59,356 nt of DNA from the NCBI GenBank assembly GCA_905215335.1, contig CAJMPQ010000008.1, forward strand, positions 1-59,356, given 5' to 3'. Within the stretch, counting starts at the first letter, position 1. The number at the start of each line of letters is the position of its first letter. Source of the DNA: an uncultured bacterium. Its GTDB lineage: Bacteria > Cyanobacteriota > Vampirovibrionia > Gastranaerophilales > Gastranaerophilaceae. Under the pieces are notes generated by a model. It had not been told where the DNA came from. It did no database searches and saw only the letters and a program-made list of their open reading frames with translations. A program made the position numbers and the translations under genes. Positions 25,210-34,104 of this stretch are shown piece by piece.

Positions 25210-25665
25210 TTATTTTACGGTTAATTTTTTAGCAGTTTCTTTTTCAGCATACATTTTGGGAGCAGAAATTTTCAAGACACCATGTTCCAATTTAGCTTCT
25301 GTTTTGTCAATATCAATATCTTGAGGTAAGTAAACAGATCTTGAAAATTCTCCATATCTGAATTCTGATTTTTTATAAGCATTGGAATCTTCGCAAGATT
25401 CTTCTTCTTTTTTAGCTCTGATAGTAATGTAATTTTTATCTATATCGATATCTAAGTCTTCTTTCTTAACTCCAGGTAATTCAGCTCTGATATCATATTC
25501 TTTTGTTTTTTCTGTTATTTCAACAGGCATTGATAATTTTTCCATTTCTTCATATCCATATTCTGTTGGATAGAAAGAATCAAAATGTCTGTTCAATATT
25601 GAACTAATTTCGTCATTTACTGATTTGATAAAATTGTCCGGTGTTTTTTTAACTAAGAATCTCAT
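25210..25665 (-). CDS. hsp20: Small heat-shock protein, Hsp20/alpha-crystallin family
   Basis: A 151-aa ATP-independent holdase chaperone. An N-terminal variable part is followed by the alpha-crystallin domain: PVEITEKTKEYDIRAELPGVKKEDLDI at the start, FRYGEFSRSVYLP in the middle and the closing LEHGVLKISAP signature. The terminal IxI-type motif is not obvious. I start at 25665, 8 bases after AAAGGAG; an upstream in-frame start has no site. No CIRCE or HAIR element is visible. Divergent from the GNAT gene. Confidence 0.95.
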   Translation of the reverse strand: MRFLVKKTPDNFIKSVNDEISSILNRHFDSFYPTEYGYEEMEKLSMPVEITEKTKEYDIRAELPGVKKEDLDIDIDKNYITIRAKKEEESCEDSNAYKKSEFRYGEFSRSVYLPQDIDIDKTEAKLEHGVLKISAPKMYAEKETAKKLTVK

Positions 25666-25778
25666 ACTTAACACTCCTTTCAATTTCTTAATTATCAACT
25701 ACACTTATATTATTATGCGTTTTGACATAAAACCCGTTTTTTTTAACCAAAAATTAACATTTATGATATAGTCTAAAT

Positions 25779-26264
25779 ATGATAGAAGTAAAAAAAGTAA
25801 CAAATATAAGAGATTTAGCTCAATTAACATCTGAAATATGGCACGAATATTGGGTTGAAATATTATCACCTGAACAAATTAATTATATGGTTGAAAAATT
25901 TCAATCAGAAAAGGCTATAACACAACAAATTGCTGAAGAAAATTATACTTATTTTTATATTGAACAAAACAACATTATAGCCGGATATATAGGATTAAGT
26001 AAAAAAGAAGATTATCTATTTTTATCAAAGCTATATATAAAAAAAGAGTTTCGTCACCAAGGCATTGGAACACAGGTTTTTGAATTCATAAAGGATTTTG
26101 CACTAAAAAACAACTATAAAAAAATAATTCTAACAGTTAATAAATATAATTCAAATACAATAAAAGCCTATAATAAATGGGGATTTAAAGAAATTGATTC
26201 TGTTGTTACAGATATTGGTAATGGCTTTGTTATGGATGATTATATTATGGAATATACCTTATAA
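25779..26264 (+). CDS. GNAT-family N-acetyltransferase
   Basis: A 161-aa acetyl-CoA-dependent acetyltransferase. Motif A is SKLYIKKEFRHQGIGTQVFEF, with the R/Q-x-x-G-x-G pyrophosphate loop (RHQGIG); motif B follows at KIILTVNKYNSNTIKAYNKWGFKE. The N-terminal region (TSEIWHEYW...) resembles amine acetyltransferases, but the substrate is not clear. No Shine-Dalgarno: TGATATAGT, an extended -10, ends 6 bases before the ATG, so a leaderless mRNA is expected. A weak terminator follows at about 26302-26336. Confidence 0.9.
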   Translation: MIEVKKVTNIRDLAQLTSEIWHEYWVEILSPEQINYMVEKFQSEKAITQQIAEENYTYFYIEQNNIIAGYIGLSKKEDYLFLSKLYIKKEFRHQGIGTQVFEFIKDFALKNNYKKIILTVNKYNSNTIKAYNKWGFKEIDSVVTDIGNGFVMDDYIMEYTL

Positions 26265-26301
26265 ACCTCAACAAATCATATAAATAGAGGATTGAAACAA
26301 A

Positions 26302-26336
26302 GGCTTAATCAATTAAAATTAGATTGGGTTAGTTTT
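26302..26336 (+). terminator. Weak terminator after the GNAT gene
   Basis: GGCTTAATC pairs with GATTGGGTT using several G-U pairs and is followed by AGTTTTT. Stem strength is poor. Confidence 0.4.
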
Positions 26337-26357
26337 TAAGCTTTTTGGGAGGGTTAT

Positions 26358-26594
26358 ATGGATAGAATTATCACTGAAGATGTGGAACTATATTCCCCCG
26401 GTAATGAAGAAATGTCCGATTCTATTACTCAAAATTGGACAGAACAAGCTTTAGAATGTTATTACATAAATTGTGACTGTAAAAGATGTTCTTTAGCTAA
26501 TGGTCACTATTCGTTTATTTGCCAAATGCCAAAAGTAATCGACACTTTACTTGAAACTGTAGGAGAACCTGACAGAAAACTAAAAACTGCATAA
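26358..26594 (+). CDS. Small cysteine-rich protein
   Basis: A 78-aa protein with a strong GGGAGGG ribosome binding site. Cysteines lie in LECYYINCDCKRCSLANGHY and FICQMPKV: C-x5-C-x-C-x2-C and a later C, a plausible zinc or Fe-S binding knuckle. The N-terminal 30 residues are acidic. There is no signal peptide, so it is cytosolic. I recognise no family. It is monocistronic with a good terminator (26650-26690). Confidence 0.75.
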   Translation: MDRIITEDVELYSPGNEEMSDSITQNWTEQALECYYINCDCKRCSLANGHYSFICQMPKVIDTLLETVGEPDRKLKTA

Positions 26595-26649
26595 TGGGGA
26601 TATCAGAAAACAAATGTAAACTGTAAACCTCGAGAACCTATTTTTTCCA

Positions 26650-26690
26650 AAAGACTAGTTCATTATAAAAAAGTGAATTAGTCTTTATTT
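26650..26690 (+). terminator. Terminator of the Cys-rich gene
   Basis: AAAGACTAGTTCA and TGAATTAGTCTTT form a 13-bp stem with one G-U pair, followed by ATTTTT. Confidence 0.9.
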
Positions 26691-26702
26691 TTGATAACGA
26701 TA

Positions 26703-26729
26703 AAGCCATAAAACAATGTTTTATGGCTT
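26703..26729 (-). terminator. Perfect 11-bp hairpin after the 26763-26993 gene
   Basis: AAGCCATAAAA and TTTTATGGCTT with loop CAATG. On the minus strand it lies 34 bp after a stop codon. The T-run inside the stem is short, so termination efficiency is uncertain. Confidence 0.6.
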
Positions 26730-26762
26730 AAAATTAACATTAATGTTCTGGTAGTCCGTTCT

Positions 26763-26993
26763 TTAGTCTTGTGCAAAATTATTTTCGTGAAAATGTAGTA
26801 ATTTTGCCAAGTGCCATTGTTTGGCTTGAATTTCTTGGATCCGATTTTTGATATCATCCAATTCTCCAAGCAATGTTTGAAGGTCTTTATTTCTTCTCAA
26901 ATGTACTTGTGATATTGGCATTTGTTCTGTTTCAACATCTTCTGTCCAGCTTGGTAAAAAACATCCGGCTTCAAACAATTGTCTTTCGTTCAT
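26763..26993 (-). CDS. Uncharacterised 76-aa protein
   Basis: A small soluble protein (NERQLFEAGCFLPSWTEDVE...) with a predicted coiled-coil in the middle (LLGELDDIKNRIQEIQAKQW) and a His-rich end (HLAKLLHFHENN). I start at the ATG at 26993, 9 bases after GGAG; a TTG at 27008 overlaps that site. It lies 24 bp downstream of the 70-aa gene, probably in one operon. The C-terminal His-rich stretch could bind a metal. Family unknown. Confidence 0.6.
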   Translation of the reverse strand: MNERQLFEAGCFLPSWTEDVETEQMPISQVHLRRNKDLQTLLGELDDIKNRIQEIQAKQWHLAKLLHFHENNFAQD

Positions 26994-27017
26994 TACACAT
27001 ATCTCCAAAATCTTCAG

Positions 27018-27230
27018 CTATCTAGTTTCATCAGTTAATAATGATTGGAAAAAATCTACCAATTTGAAATTACCATATTTGAATGGATAAGGTTTTTTCG
27101 CATATTCACTATTAGTAATTTTGTTTAATGTATCCATTTCTTCATTTGATAAAGAGCCAAAATCGAAACTTGTCATTTCAGCATAATCTATCATCAAATC
27201 TTCAACATCCATAATCTTTTTGTCTGACAT
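27018..27230 (-). CDS. Uncharacterised acidic 70-aa protein
   Basis: A small acidic protein (SDKKIMDVEDLMIDYAEMTSFDFGSL ending in VDFFQSLLTDETR), likely helical, no signal. AAGGAG lies 10 bases before the ATG at 27230 and only 4 before an in-frame GTG at 27236, so the start is slightly uncertain. Same operon as the 76-aa gene. No family recognised. Confidence 0.6.
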   Translation of the reverse strand: MSDKKIMDVEDLMIDYAEMTSFDFGSLSNEEMDTLNKITNSEYAKKPYPFKYGNFKLVDFFQSLLTDETR

Positions 27231-27379
27231 TTTCACTACACTCCTTAAAGTTTCTAATCTAATTACATTTTTGTTATCGGGTTAGTTTGGTAAAAACTTT
27301 AGAATAAAAAACACTTTTGTAACATTTATTCACAATAGATATAAACGCAATAAATATAAGGATTTTTAGAAATTCAAAC

Positions 27380-27412
27380 AAAAAAAAGAGAACCTAAACC
27401 ACAAGATTCTCT
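27380..27412 (-). terminator. Terminator of the ABC exporter gene
   Basis: On the minus strand AGAGAA and TTCTCT close a 14-base loop and are followed by a run of T (27380-27386). It lies 30 bp after the exporter stop. Confidence 0.75.
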
Positions 27413-27442
27413 ATAAATTAAGCCAAAATAATATATTATAAA

Positions 27443-29227
27443 TTATGAAAATTGCATATTATACAGTTTTTTATACTCTCCATTTGTAATATTCAACAAT
27501 TCTTCGTGAGTTCCCAATTCCGCCAAATATCCATTATTAATAACAGCTATTCTATGAGCATTTTGAATTGTAGATAACCTATGTGCAATTACAAATACAG
27601 TTCTATCTTTCATCAAATTATCTATTGCTTGTTGAACAATATGTTCAGCTTGATTATCTAATGCAGATGTCGCTTCATCTAAAATCAATATCGGAGCGTC
27701 TTTTAAGAAAGCTCTTGCTATACCAATTCTTTGTTTTTGACCTCCGGATAAAAGAACACCACGTTCACCAATTTGTGTATCTAAACCTTTTTCTAAAGAG
27801 TTTATGAAATCTTCTAAGTAAGAATTTTTTATTGCTTGTTGAACTTGTTCTTCTGTAGCTTTTAAATTTCCAAGCATAATATTTTCTCTTATTGTCCCTT
27901 CGAATAAGAAATTATCTTGAAAAACTATTGCTATATTTTCTCTTAAGCTATTAATTTTAATATCATTGATAGAAACTCCATCAATCTTTATATCCCCACT
28001 TTTAATTTTATAAAACCTTGGTAATAAGTTTACTATAGTAGTTTTACCACCACCGGAATTTCCAACTAAAGCGACAGTTTCACCTTTATTAACTTCAAAA
28101 GTTATTCCTTTTAATACAGGTTTACCTTTGACATAATGGAAATGAACATTTTCAAATGTTATTTTATCATTTAAACCTGGGAAATTTATAGATGTTTCTT
28201 TATCTTGATTAGCCGGAGCTTTATCCAATTTAGCAACAACTCTTTCCATTGCGCATAAACAAGTTGTCATACTTTTAGCATTATTACCCAAACCTTTAAT
28301 TGGTGTATACAACATAATTAAAGCTGTAATAAATGAAACAAATTGACCAGCTGACAATTTACCTTTAACAATCAAAAAACTACCCAAACCAATAACTGCA
28401 CCAATACCAACAGATACAATTATATGCATCAATGGAGATAACCAACCTACGTGTTGAGTAATTTTTATACGCAAACCAAAAACAGCATTTACTAATTTTT
28501 TAAATTGTTTTTTCTTTAAATCATATAAATTATATGCAGCAATAATTTTATTACCTGCAAAAGCTTCATTATATGTAGTAATTACTTTAGCATTTTCGCC
28601 TTCTGATTTATTATATACATCTTTAATTGCAGATTTCATTTTCATCAAAGGTATCATTGCACAAGTTAATACAAATACTGCAATTATTGCTAATTCCCAA
28701 GAGTTATAGAACAATACCCCTACTAAAGATATTGATGAAAATAACCTTGAAATACAGGTTTTCATATTAGTTAAAATACCACTACAAGATTTATCAGCAT
28801 CATTATTATAAGCTTTTAAAACTTTTCCGGAAGTTTGTTTATCAAAAAACAAAGAAGATTGATGCATCAATTTTTCATACAAATCTATTTTTAAATCATT
28901 TGTTACTTTTCCACCAACCCAATCATTCATATATGTGGCTAAATAATTTAATGTACCTTGAATTGAAGTGAACAAAATAATTAGTAATGGTATATACCAT
29001 GGAGATTGCATTTGTTTATCAAGCATTACTATATCCATATAAGGTTTTAAAGATAAAGCTATAACTGCATCTAAAGCACCTATAGGAATTGCTAATCCCA
29101 AAGCTAAAAAAGTTCTAAAAACATATGGCTTAAAATACGGTAATATCCTTGATAAACTATGATAATTTTCATTATCTTTATATTTTTCATCTAATTTTAT
29201 TTTCAAATTATGAAAAAACTCTTTCAT
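27443..29227 (-). CDS. MsbA-like ABC exporter (half transporter)
   Basis: A 594-aa half transporter that works as a homodimer. Six membrane helices (residues ~30-310) precede an ATPase domain with Walker A GNSGGGKTT, Q-loop FQDNFLFEGT, signature LSGGQKQRIGIARA, Walker B ILILDEATSALD and the H-loop IAHRLSTI. Arrangement and the N-terminal sequence resemble MsbA/LptB-type lipid flippases; multidrug export is the alternative. AAGGAG lies about 12 bases before the ATG. Monocistronic. Confidence 0.92.
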   Translation of the reverse strand: MKEFFHNLKIKLDEKYKDNENYHSLSRILPYFKPYVFRTFLALGLAIPIGALDAVIALSLKPYMDIVMLDKQMQSPWYIPLLIILFTSIQGTLNYLATYMNDWVGGKVTNDLKIDLYEKLMHQSSLFFDKQTSGKVLKAYNNDADKSCSGILTNMKTCISRLFSSISLVGVLFYNSWELAIIAVFVLTCAMIPLMKMKSAIKDVYNKSEGENAKVITTYNEAFAGNKIIAAYNLYDLKKKQFKKLVNAVFGLRIKITQHVGWLSPLMHIIVSVGIGAVIGLGSFLIVKGKLSAGQFVSFITALIMLYTPIKGLGNNAKSMTTCLCAMERVVAKLDKAPANQDKETSINFPGLNDKITFENVHFHYVKGKPVLKGITFEVNKGETVALVGNSGGGKTTIVNLLPRFYKIKSGDIKIDGVSINDIKINSLRENIAIVFQDNFLFEGTIRENIMLGNLKATEEQVQQAIKNSYLEDFINSLEKGLDTQIGERGVLLSGGQKQRIGIARAFLKDAPILILDEATSALDNQAEHIVQQAIDNLMKDRTVFVIAHRLSTIQNAHRIAVINNGYLAELGTHEELLNITNGEYKKLYNMQFS

Positions 29228-29763
29228 CTTTATTTTATTCTCCTTATTTGTAACTTTACAAGGTAAAATTTCATTTGTATGATTTTAAACCTAGTGCTGC
29301 TATAAATTTGAAAATATTGAATAATATTTTTTAACAAATACACCAAAACGTATTTTTACAAACAGCTATTCTTCTTACATAATCCCTAAGTTATTTTGAC
29401 TTAATTCCACAAACTTATTAGCCATTCGAATATTAACAATGTGGCTAATATTCTTAGATACAACTTACTTCAAAAAACATTATAAATCAATATTTATTAC
29501 AGCATATTAAAAAACGCTAATCTTTATTTAATACATTTTAATATTTTTAAGAATTACCCTAGAAAAATCTATAAAAATATTTTATACTATTTATGTAGTA
29601 GAAAGGTTTAAAATATATTTGTGGAATTTATTCCATCTATTTGAAGTATTGTTTTTATTGGATGCTGAAGTAAAATTGTATAGTAATGTAAAAAAAAATG
29701 GATTTCTAGACAATTTTTTTTATTCACAACTCTTATAGAGGAAAATCGTAGGTAGATTGAATT
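29228..29763. other. Intergenic region with two mutually exclusive hairpins
   Basis: 536 bp without a gene. ATTAGCCA (29417-29424) can pair with TGGCTAAT (29442-29449), and GAATATTA (29428-29435) can pair with TAATATTC (29446-29453). The pairings share TAAT and exclude each other. Possible -10 elements for the downstream gene are TATACT (29583-29588) and TATAGT (29679-29684). Nothing else is recognised. Confidence 0.5.
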
Positions 29764-31767
29764 TTGGAAAGATTAAATAAAAAACAAGTTAATAAAACGA
29801 CTAAAACTGAAAAAAAACAGTTAAGCTCTAACCCTATCGAAAAAGTAAAAAGTCCGATAGATGGTGCTCCTATGATTTCAGTTCCTAAAAACCCATTTAA
29901 ACCTACAAAAAGTTTAAATGATATAAAAGAAACAACAAAAACTAAAAAGAATTTAGAAAAACTTATAAAGCCAATATCAATAGCTGAAGAAACAAACTTA
30001 AACAGCATTGTTGAGACAATAAATAATTTTAATACAATTCAAACGAAATCTAGATTATATGCATCAGAATATGATAATACTGCAAATCTAAATACTAATA
30101 TCAATTATTTTGATGTTATGAAAAGTGTTTCTGATGCTTTTCAAAATAATTCAAGTGTAATAGATTTATTCTCTCAATTAAACAATATTTTCTTAAACAA
30201 ATTAAAATGGGGTTTTATAGGTTTTGGTTTAATTCATGAACAATCAAAATGTATAAATTTAAAATTACATAGTAATGCAGGTAATACATATTCATCAAAA
30301 GTCTTTTTATCAGATGAAAACAACCCAATTGTACAATGTTTTAAAAACAAATCAATCATTGAAAAAGATAATATCAACTACTTAAATATTCCATATCTAA
30401 TGAAAACAGGCTCTGTAATTTTTCCAATGTTGTCTGTTAACAAATGTATTGGAGTTATGTTAGTTGGACAAAATATTGCAAACTTAAATACTAATATGGT
30501 AACTTTCTTATCTAATTACATGGGAATGTTTATCCATAATGTTCAATTACTGGAACAAACAAGCAAGTATGCAAATACTGATACATTAACATCTTTATAT
30601 AACCACAGAGGATTCCAAGAAAAACTAGCAAGCGAATTGGAAAAAGCGAAATCTGCAAATTCACCTCTATCTATTGTGATGTTTGATGTTAATAACATTT
30701 CAAAAATCAATAGAGAACTTGGTCACGCTAAAGGTGATGAAGTTATTAAAATCATTGCAGAAAAAGTAAAACAAAATATAAGAAATACTGATACAGCTGG
30801 TAGATATGGCGGCGATGAAATAGCTATTATAATGCCAGACACAGATACTCGTGATGCTAAATATTTGGCAGAATATATAACTTATTGTCTATCTTGTTGT
30901 TTTGTAGACGATGTAGGCCCGGTAAAAGTATCTGTTGGTATTTCAACATTCCCTGAATGCTCACAAGATCAGGAAAAATTACTAATTTTAGCAGAACAAG
31001 CAATGTTCATATCTCAAGCTAAAGGTTACAAAGAAGGTATGTCTGCTATTGTAAGTTCTTCAGATTTCAATTTCTGGGACGATGTAGCACTAAATTCATT
31101 TGCTGAAGTTCTTGCAAAACGTCACTCTCAAATTGGTATAAACTTTGAAGAAGAACTTATCCATAAATTTAACCAAGAAGAAATTATCAACCATAACCAC
31201 TTGATGGAATTAGCTACATCTTTAGCTGGTGCTATTGATGCAAAAGACCCATATACAAAAGGTCATTCAACTTCTGTTTCAAGATATTCAGAAGCTTTAG
31301 CTCGTGCAATCAATCTTCCTGAACACGAAGTCGAAAGAATTAAAATAGGTGCACTGTTACACGATGTAGGTAAAATTGGTATCCCAGAATCTGTATTGAA
31401 AAAACCAGGAAAATTAACAGATGAAGAATGGGAAATTATGAAACAACACCCTTCAATTGGTGCGGAAAAAGTTCTTGCTCCAAACGAAGCCTTAAGAGAT
31501 CTAATACCAATCGTAAAATATCACCACGAAAGAATTGATGGTAAAGGTTATCCTGAACAATTGAAAGGTAATGAAATACCTCTTGCAGCAAGAATTGTTT
31601 CTGTTGCAGACACTTATCACGCTCTTGTTAGTGACAGACCTTACAGAAAAGGTATGCCTATAGAAAAAGCTTGCGCTATCCTTAAAGAAGGTGCAGGAAC
31701 TCAATGGGATCCAGATTTAGTTAGACAATTCATTTCTATTGCTCCATCATTAACAACTAGTGTTTAA
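29764..31767 (+). CDS. GAF-GGDEF-HD-GYP bifunctional c-di-GMP protein
   Basis: A 667-aa signalling protein. A Lys/Thr-rich N-terminus (~residues 1-90) is disordered. A GAF-like sensor follows (~110-260). The GGDEF domain has a complete RYGGDEIAIIMPD signature near residue 349, preceded by RNTD in the place of an inhibitory RxxD site. The HD-GYP domain (~480-660) has HDVGKIGIP near 533 and HHERIDGKGYP. Both synthesis and breakdown of cyclic di-GMP are therefore possible. The start is a TTG at 29764 (the next codon but one upstream is a stop), with AGGT about 11 bases before it. No membrane segment is seen, so it is cytosolic. Confidence 0.92.
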   Translation: MERLNKKQVNKTTKTEKKQLSSNPIEKVKSPIDGAPMISVPKNPFKPTKSLNDIKETTKTKKNLEKLIKPISIAEETNLNSIVETINNFNTIQTKSRLYASEYDNTANLNTNINYFDVMKSVSDAFQNNSSVIDLFSQLNNIFLNKLKWGFIGFGLIHEQSKCINLKLHSNAGNTYSSKVFLSDENNPIVQCFKNKSIIEKDNINYLNIPYLMKTGSVIFPMLSVNKCIGVMLVGQNIANLNTNMVTFLSNYMGMFIHNVQLLEQTSKYANTDTLTSLYNHRGFQEKLASELEKAKSANSPLSIVMFDVNNISKINRELGHAKGDEVIKIIAEKVKQNIRNTDTAGRYGGDEIAIIMPDTDTRDAKYLAEYITYCLSCCFVDDVGPVKVSVGISTFPECSQDQEKLLILAEQAMFISQAKGYKEGMSAIVSSSDFNFWDDVALNSFAEVLAKRHSQIGINFEEELIHKFNQEEIINHNHLMELATSLAGAIDAKDPYTKGHSTSVSRYSEALARAINLPEHEVERIKIGALLHDVGKIGIPESVLKKPGKLTDEEWEIMKQHPSIGAEKVLAPNEALRDLIPIVKYHHERIDGKGYPEQLKGNEIPLAARIVSVADTYHALVSDRPYRKGMPIEKACAILKEGAGTQWDPDLVRQFISIAPSLTTSV

Positions 31768-31792
31768 ATCTAGTAAATAACTAATGATTTTA

Positions 31793-31801
31793 TGCTATAA
31801 T
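31793..31801 (+). promoter_or_regulatory. Extended -10 (TGCTATAAT) of the glyoxalase gene
   Basis: TATAAT at 31796-31801 preceded by TGC. The start near 31808 gives a leader that carries AAAGGGAGG. Confidence 0.65.
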
Positions 31802-31823
31802 TCATAAACAAAAGGGAGGTTTT

Positions 31824-32207
31824 ATGAAATTATTACATACAATGATTAGAGTTAAAGATGCTGAAAAAAGCGTAAAATTTTATACTGAATTGTTAAATAT
31901 GAAACTTGATAAAAAGAAAAGACTAGATGATTGCTGGTTATATTTCTTAAACGACGAAGATGGAACTAACCAACTTGAATTAACTTTTAATGATGAAACA
32001 CCTGAAAATGGTTATGATTTAGGTTCTGGTTTTGGACATTTTGCATTTTCAGTTGAATCATTGGATAAATTTACTGAAAAATTACATTCATTAGGTTATG
32101 AATATTTATATGAACCTTTTGATTTAAATGGTAAAGGTACAAAAATTGCATTCATAAAAGATCCTGATGGATATGAAATTGAATTAATTGAAAAAGTTGT
32201 TTGGTAA
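31824..32207 (+). CDS. gloA: Glyoxalase I-type VOC protein
   Basis: A 127-aa member of the vicinal oxygen chelate family, most like lactoylglutathione lyase, which isomerises the methylglyoxal-thiol adduct. Metal ligands are visible in LLHTMIRVKDAEKS (His5), QLELTFN (Glu), FGHFAFSVE (His) and YEIELIE (Glu), all four present. It is preceded by AAAGGGAGG and an extended -10, and followed by a terminator. If the organism lacks glutathione another low-molecular-weight thiol would serve. Confidence 0.9.
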   Translation: MKLLHTMIRVKDAEKSVKFYTELLNMKLDKKKRLDDCWLYFLNDEDGTNQLELTFNDETPENGYDLGSGFGHFAFSVESLDKFTEKLHSLGYEYLYEPFDLNGKGTKIAFIKDPDGYEIELIEKVVW

Positions 32208-32221
32208 ATAATTTTAAAAAG

Positions 32222-32266
32222 TTTTCAGATATATAAGTTTTTCAACTTAGTATCTGAAAATTTTTT
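32222..32266 (+). terminator. Terminator of gloA
   Basis: TTTTCAGATA and TATCTGAAAA close a nested AAGTT/AACTT hairpin and are followed by TTTTTT. Confidence 0.85.
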
Positions 32267-32374
32267 ATAAAATAAAATTTATCTTTACATTATTTAATTT
32301 ATTTACTTTAAATAAAACTAATTGTATTATTATATATATTGAAGATATGATTAGGATTTCTTTCGGAGGCTAAA

Positions 32375-33694
32375 TTGGTTGAACGATTTTATATAAAAGG
32401 TGGCACCCCACTAAAAGGCGAAGTATCAATAGGCGGAGCAAAAAACTCTGTATTGAAGTTAATGGCTGCAGCCATTTTAGCTAAAGGTGAATCTAAAATT
32501 TATAATGTACCTGATTTAACAGATGTAGAAATTATGTTAAGCGTAATTGCTCAATTAGGTGCAAAAACAAGTTATGACAAAAAAGAAAAATCTTTAACTA
32601 TTGATGCTACAGATATTACTAATGTAACTGCAAGTTATGAATTAGTAAGTAAAATGAGAGCATCATTTATTGTTTTAGGAGCTTTAGTTTCTCGTTGTAA
32701 AGAAGCTAGAGTTGCACTTCCTGGAGGTTGTGCAATTGGTGAAAGAAGAGTTGATTTTCACATAAGAGGATTGGAAGCTCTAGGTGCTAAAATAAAAATC
32801 GAAAATGGTTATGTACACGCTAAAGTTAATAAATTAGTTGGTTCAGATGTATATTTAGATATTCCATCAGTAGGTGCAACTGAAAATATTATGTTAGCAT
32901 CTGTTTTAGCAGAAGGTTCTACAAAAATTCAAAATGCTGCTCAAGAGCCAGAAATCGTTGATTTAGCTAATTTCTTAAATACTATGGGTGCTGATATTCA
33001 AGGTGCAGGTACATCTGAAATTATTATCAATGGAGTAAAACAATCTGATCTTCATCCGATTGAATATACAACCATCCCAGATAGAATTGAAGCTGGAACT
33101 TTTATGACTGCCATTATCGCTACAAAAGGTAAAGGTATAATTAAAAATATTTATCCAGCACATTTAACATTTTTCACTGACAAATTATTGAAAATGGGTG
33201 CTAATATAAAATTATTAGATCCAACTTCTATGGAAGTTAGTTGTAAAAACAGATTAAACTCTATAAATTTTGTAACTCAGCCATACCCAGGATTCCCAAC
33301 AGATTTACAATCTATGGCTATGACTCTATTAACAACAGCTAATGGTGTTGGTATTATCACAGAAAGTCTTTATGAAAACAGATTTATGCAAGTTCCTGAC
33401 TTAAACAGAATGGGAGCAGATATTCATCAAGATAGAAACCACGCTATTATTAAAGGTGTAAAAAAACTTTCAGGAGCAACATTAACAGCAAGTGATTTAA
33501 GAGCTGGTGCATCCTTAGTCGTTGCAGCACTTATGGCAGAAGGAAATTCTGTTGTTGAAAAATTACATCATATAGATAGAGGATACGAAAATTTTGAAAC
33601 TAAGATAAGATTGTTAGGAGGGAAGATTGAACGAAGAGACGAAGATTCCCATATTAACCTAACGGAGGGTACACATAATGAGTCCTACTTATAA
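32375..33694 (+). CDS. murA: UDP-N-acetylglucosamine 1-carboxyvinyltransferase
   Basis: A 439-aa enzyme that adds enolpyruvate from PEP to UDP-GlcNAc, the first committed step of peptidoglycan synthesis. Substrate-binding GGAKNSVLK is near residue 22. The catalytic-loop cysteine is present in LPGGCAIGERRVDFH, so it should be sensitive to fosfomycin by family rule. The closing motif DLRAGASLVVAALMAEG is intact. The start is TTG at 32375, 6 bases after CGGAGG. The end overlaps the 33678 gene by 17 bases, giving a two-gene unit. Confidence 0.97.
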   Translation: MVERFYIKGGTPLKGEVSIGGAKNSVLKLMAAAILAKGESKIYNVPDLTDVEIMLSVIAQLGAKTSYDKKEKSLTIDATDITNVTASYELVSKMRASFIVLGALVSRCKEARVALPGGCAIGERRVDFHIRGLEALGAKIKIENGYVHAKVNKLVGSDVYLDIPSVGATENIMLASVLAEGSTKIQNAAQEPEIVDLANFLNTMGADIQGAGTSEIIINGVKQSDLHPIEYTTIPDRIEAGTFMTAIIATKGKGIIKNIYPAHLTFFTDKLLKMGANIKLLDPTSMEVSCKNRLNSINFVTQPYPGFPTDLQSMAMTLLTTANGVGIITESLYENRFMQVPDLNRMGADIHQDRNHAIIKGVKKLSGATLTASDLRAGASLVVAALMAEGNSVVEKLHHIDRGYENFETKIRLLGGKIERRDEDSHINLTEGTHNESYL

Positions 33695-34022
33695 ACGTTG
33701 GTACGATCATGACCCATTATTATTAGAAGTTATTGAGCTGTTAAGAAATTATCAAACAGAACTTAGAGCTCAAGCTGAAATATTTTTACAAAAAATAGAA
33801 GAAAAAGTTTCAAAAGAAACAATTGATAAATTTTATGCAATGGTAAAACCTGTAAATGCAAATAATCGTTGGTATGACAAAGATCCTGTTATTTCAAGAA
33901 CAGTAGAAATCTTGAGAATTGTACCTCCGGAAGCTCAAAGAATTTGTGCTCAAAACTTTATTAAAACATTGAGAGAAATGGGTATTGAGTACGAAAGTAA
34001 AAATGTTTCAATAGACGGTTAG
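33678..34022 (+). CDS. Uncharacterised protein with an internal RWYDxDP repeat
   Basis: A 114-aa soluble protein made of two homologous halves: KRWYDHDPLLLEVIELLRN (residues ~6-24) and NRWYDKDPVISRTVEILRI (~62-80), each followed by a helix (ELRAQAEIFLQKIEEKV / EAQRICAQNFIKTLREMG). So it arose by tandem duplication of a ~50-residue helical unit. GGAGG inside the murA end precedes the ATG by 9 bases, and the overlap with murA is 17 bases. The tight link suggests a role with cell-wall synthesis, but that is inference. Terminator follows. Confidence 0.8.
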   Translation: MSPTYKRWYDHDPLLLEVIELLRNYQTELRAQAEIFLQKIEEKVSKETIDKFYAMVKPVNANNRWYDKDPVISRTVEILRIVPPEAQRICAQNFIKTLREMGIEYESKNVSIDG

Positions 34023-34045
34023 TAGTATAGTAGTAGTGTAGAGGG

Positions 34046-34080
34046 AAAAGAATCTTGAAATAAATCAAGATTCTTTTTTT
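34046..34080 (+). terminator. Terminator of the murA operon
   Basis: AAAAGAATCTTGA and TCAAGATTCTTTT form a 13-bp perfect stem with loop AATAAA, followed by a T-run. Confidence 0.92.
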
Positions 34081-34104
34081 ATTTAAATAACAATATTGCC
34101 CCCT

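Noticed and set aside
26291..26298. ATTGAAAC, the usual end of a type I/III CRISPR repeat
   Set aside because: It occurs only once here, with no second copy or spacer spacing; chance is enough.
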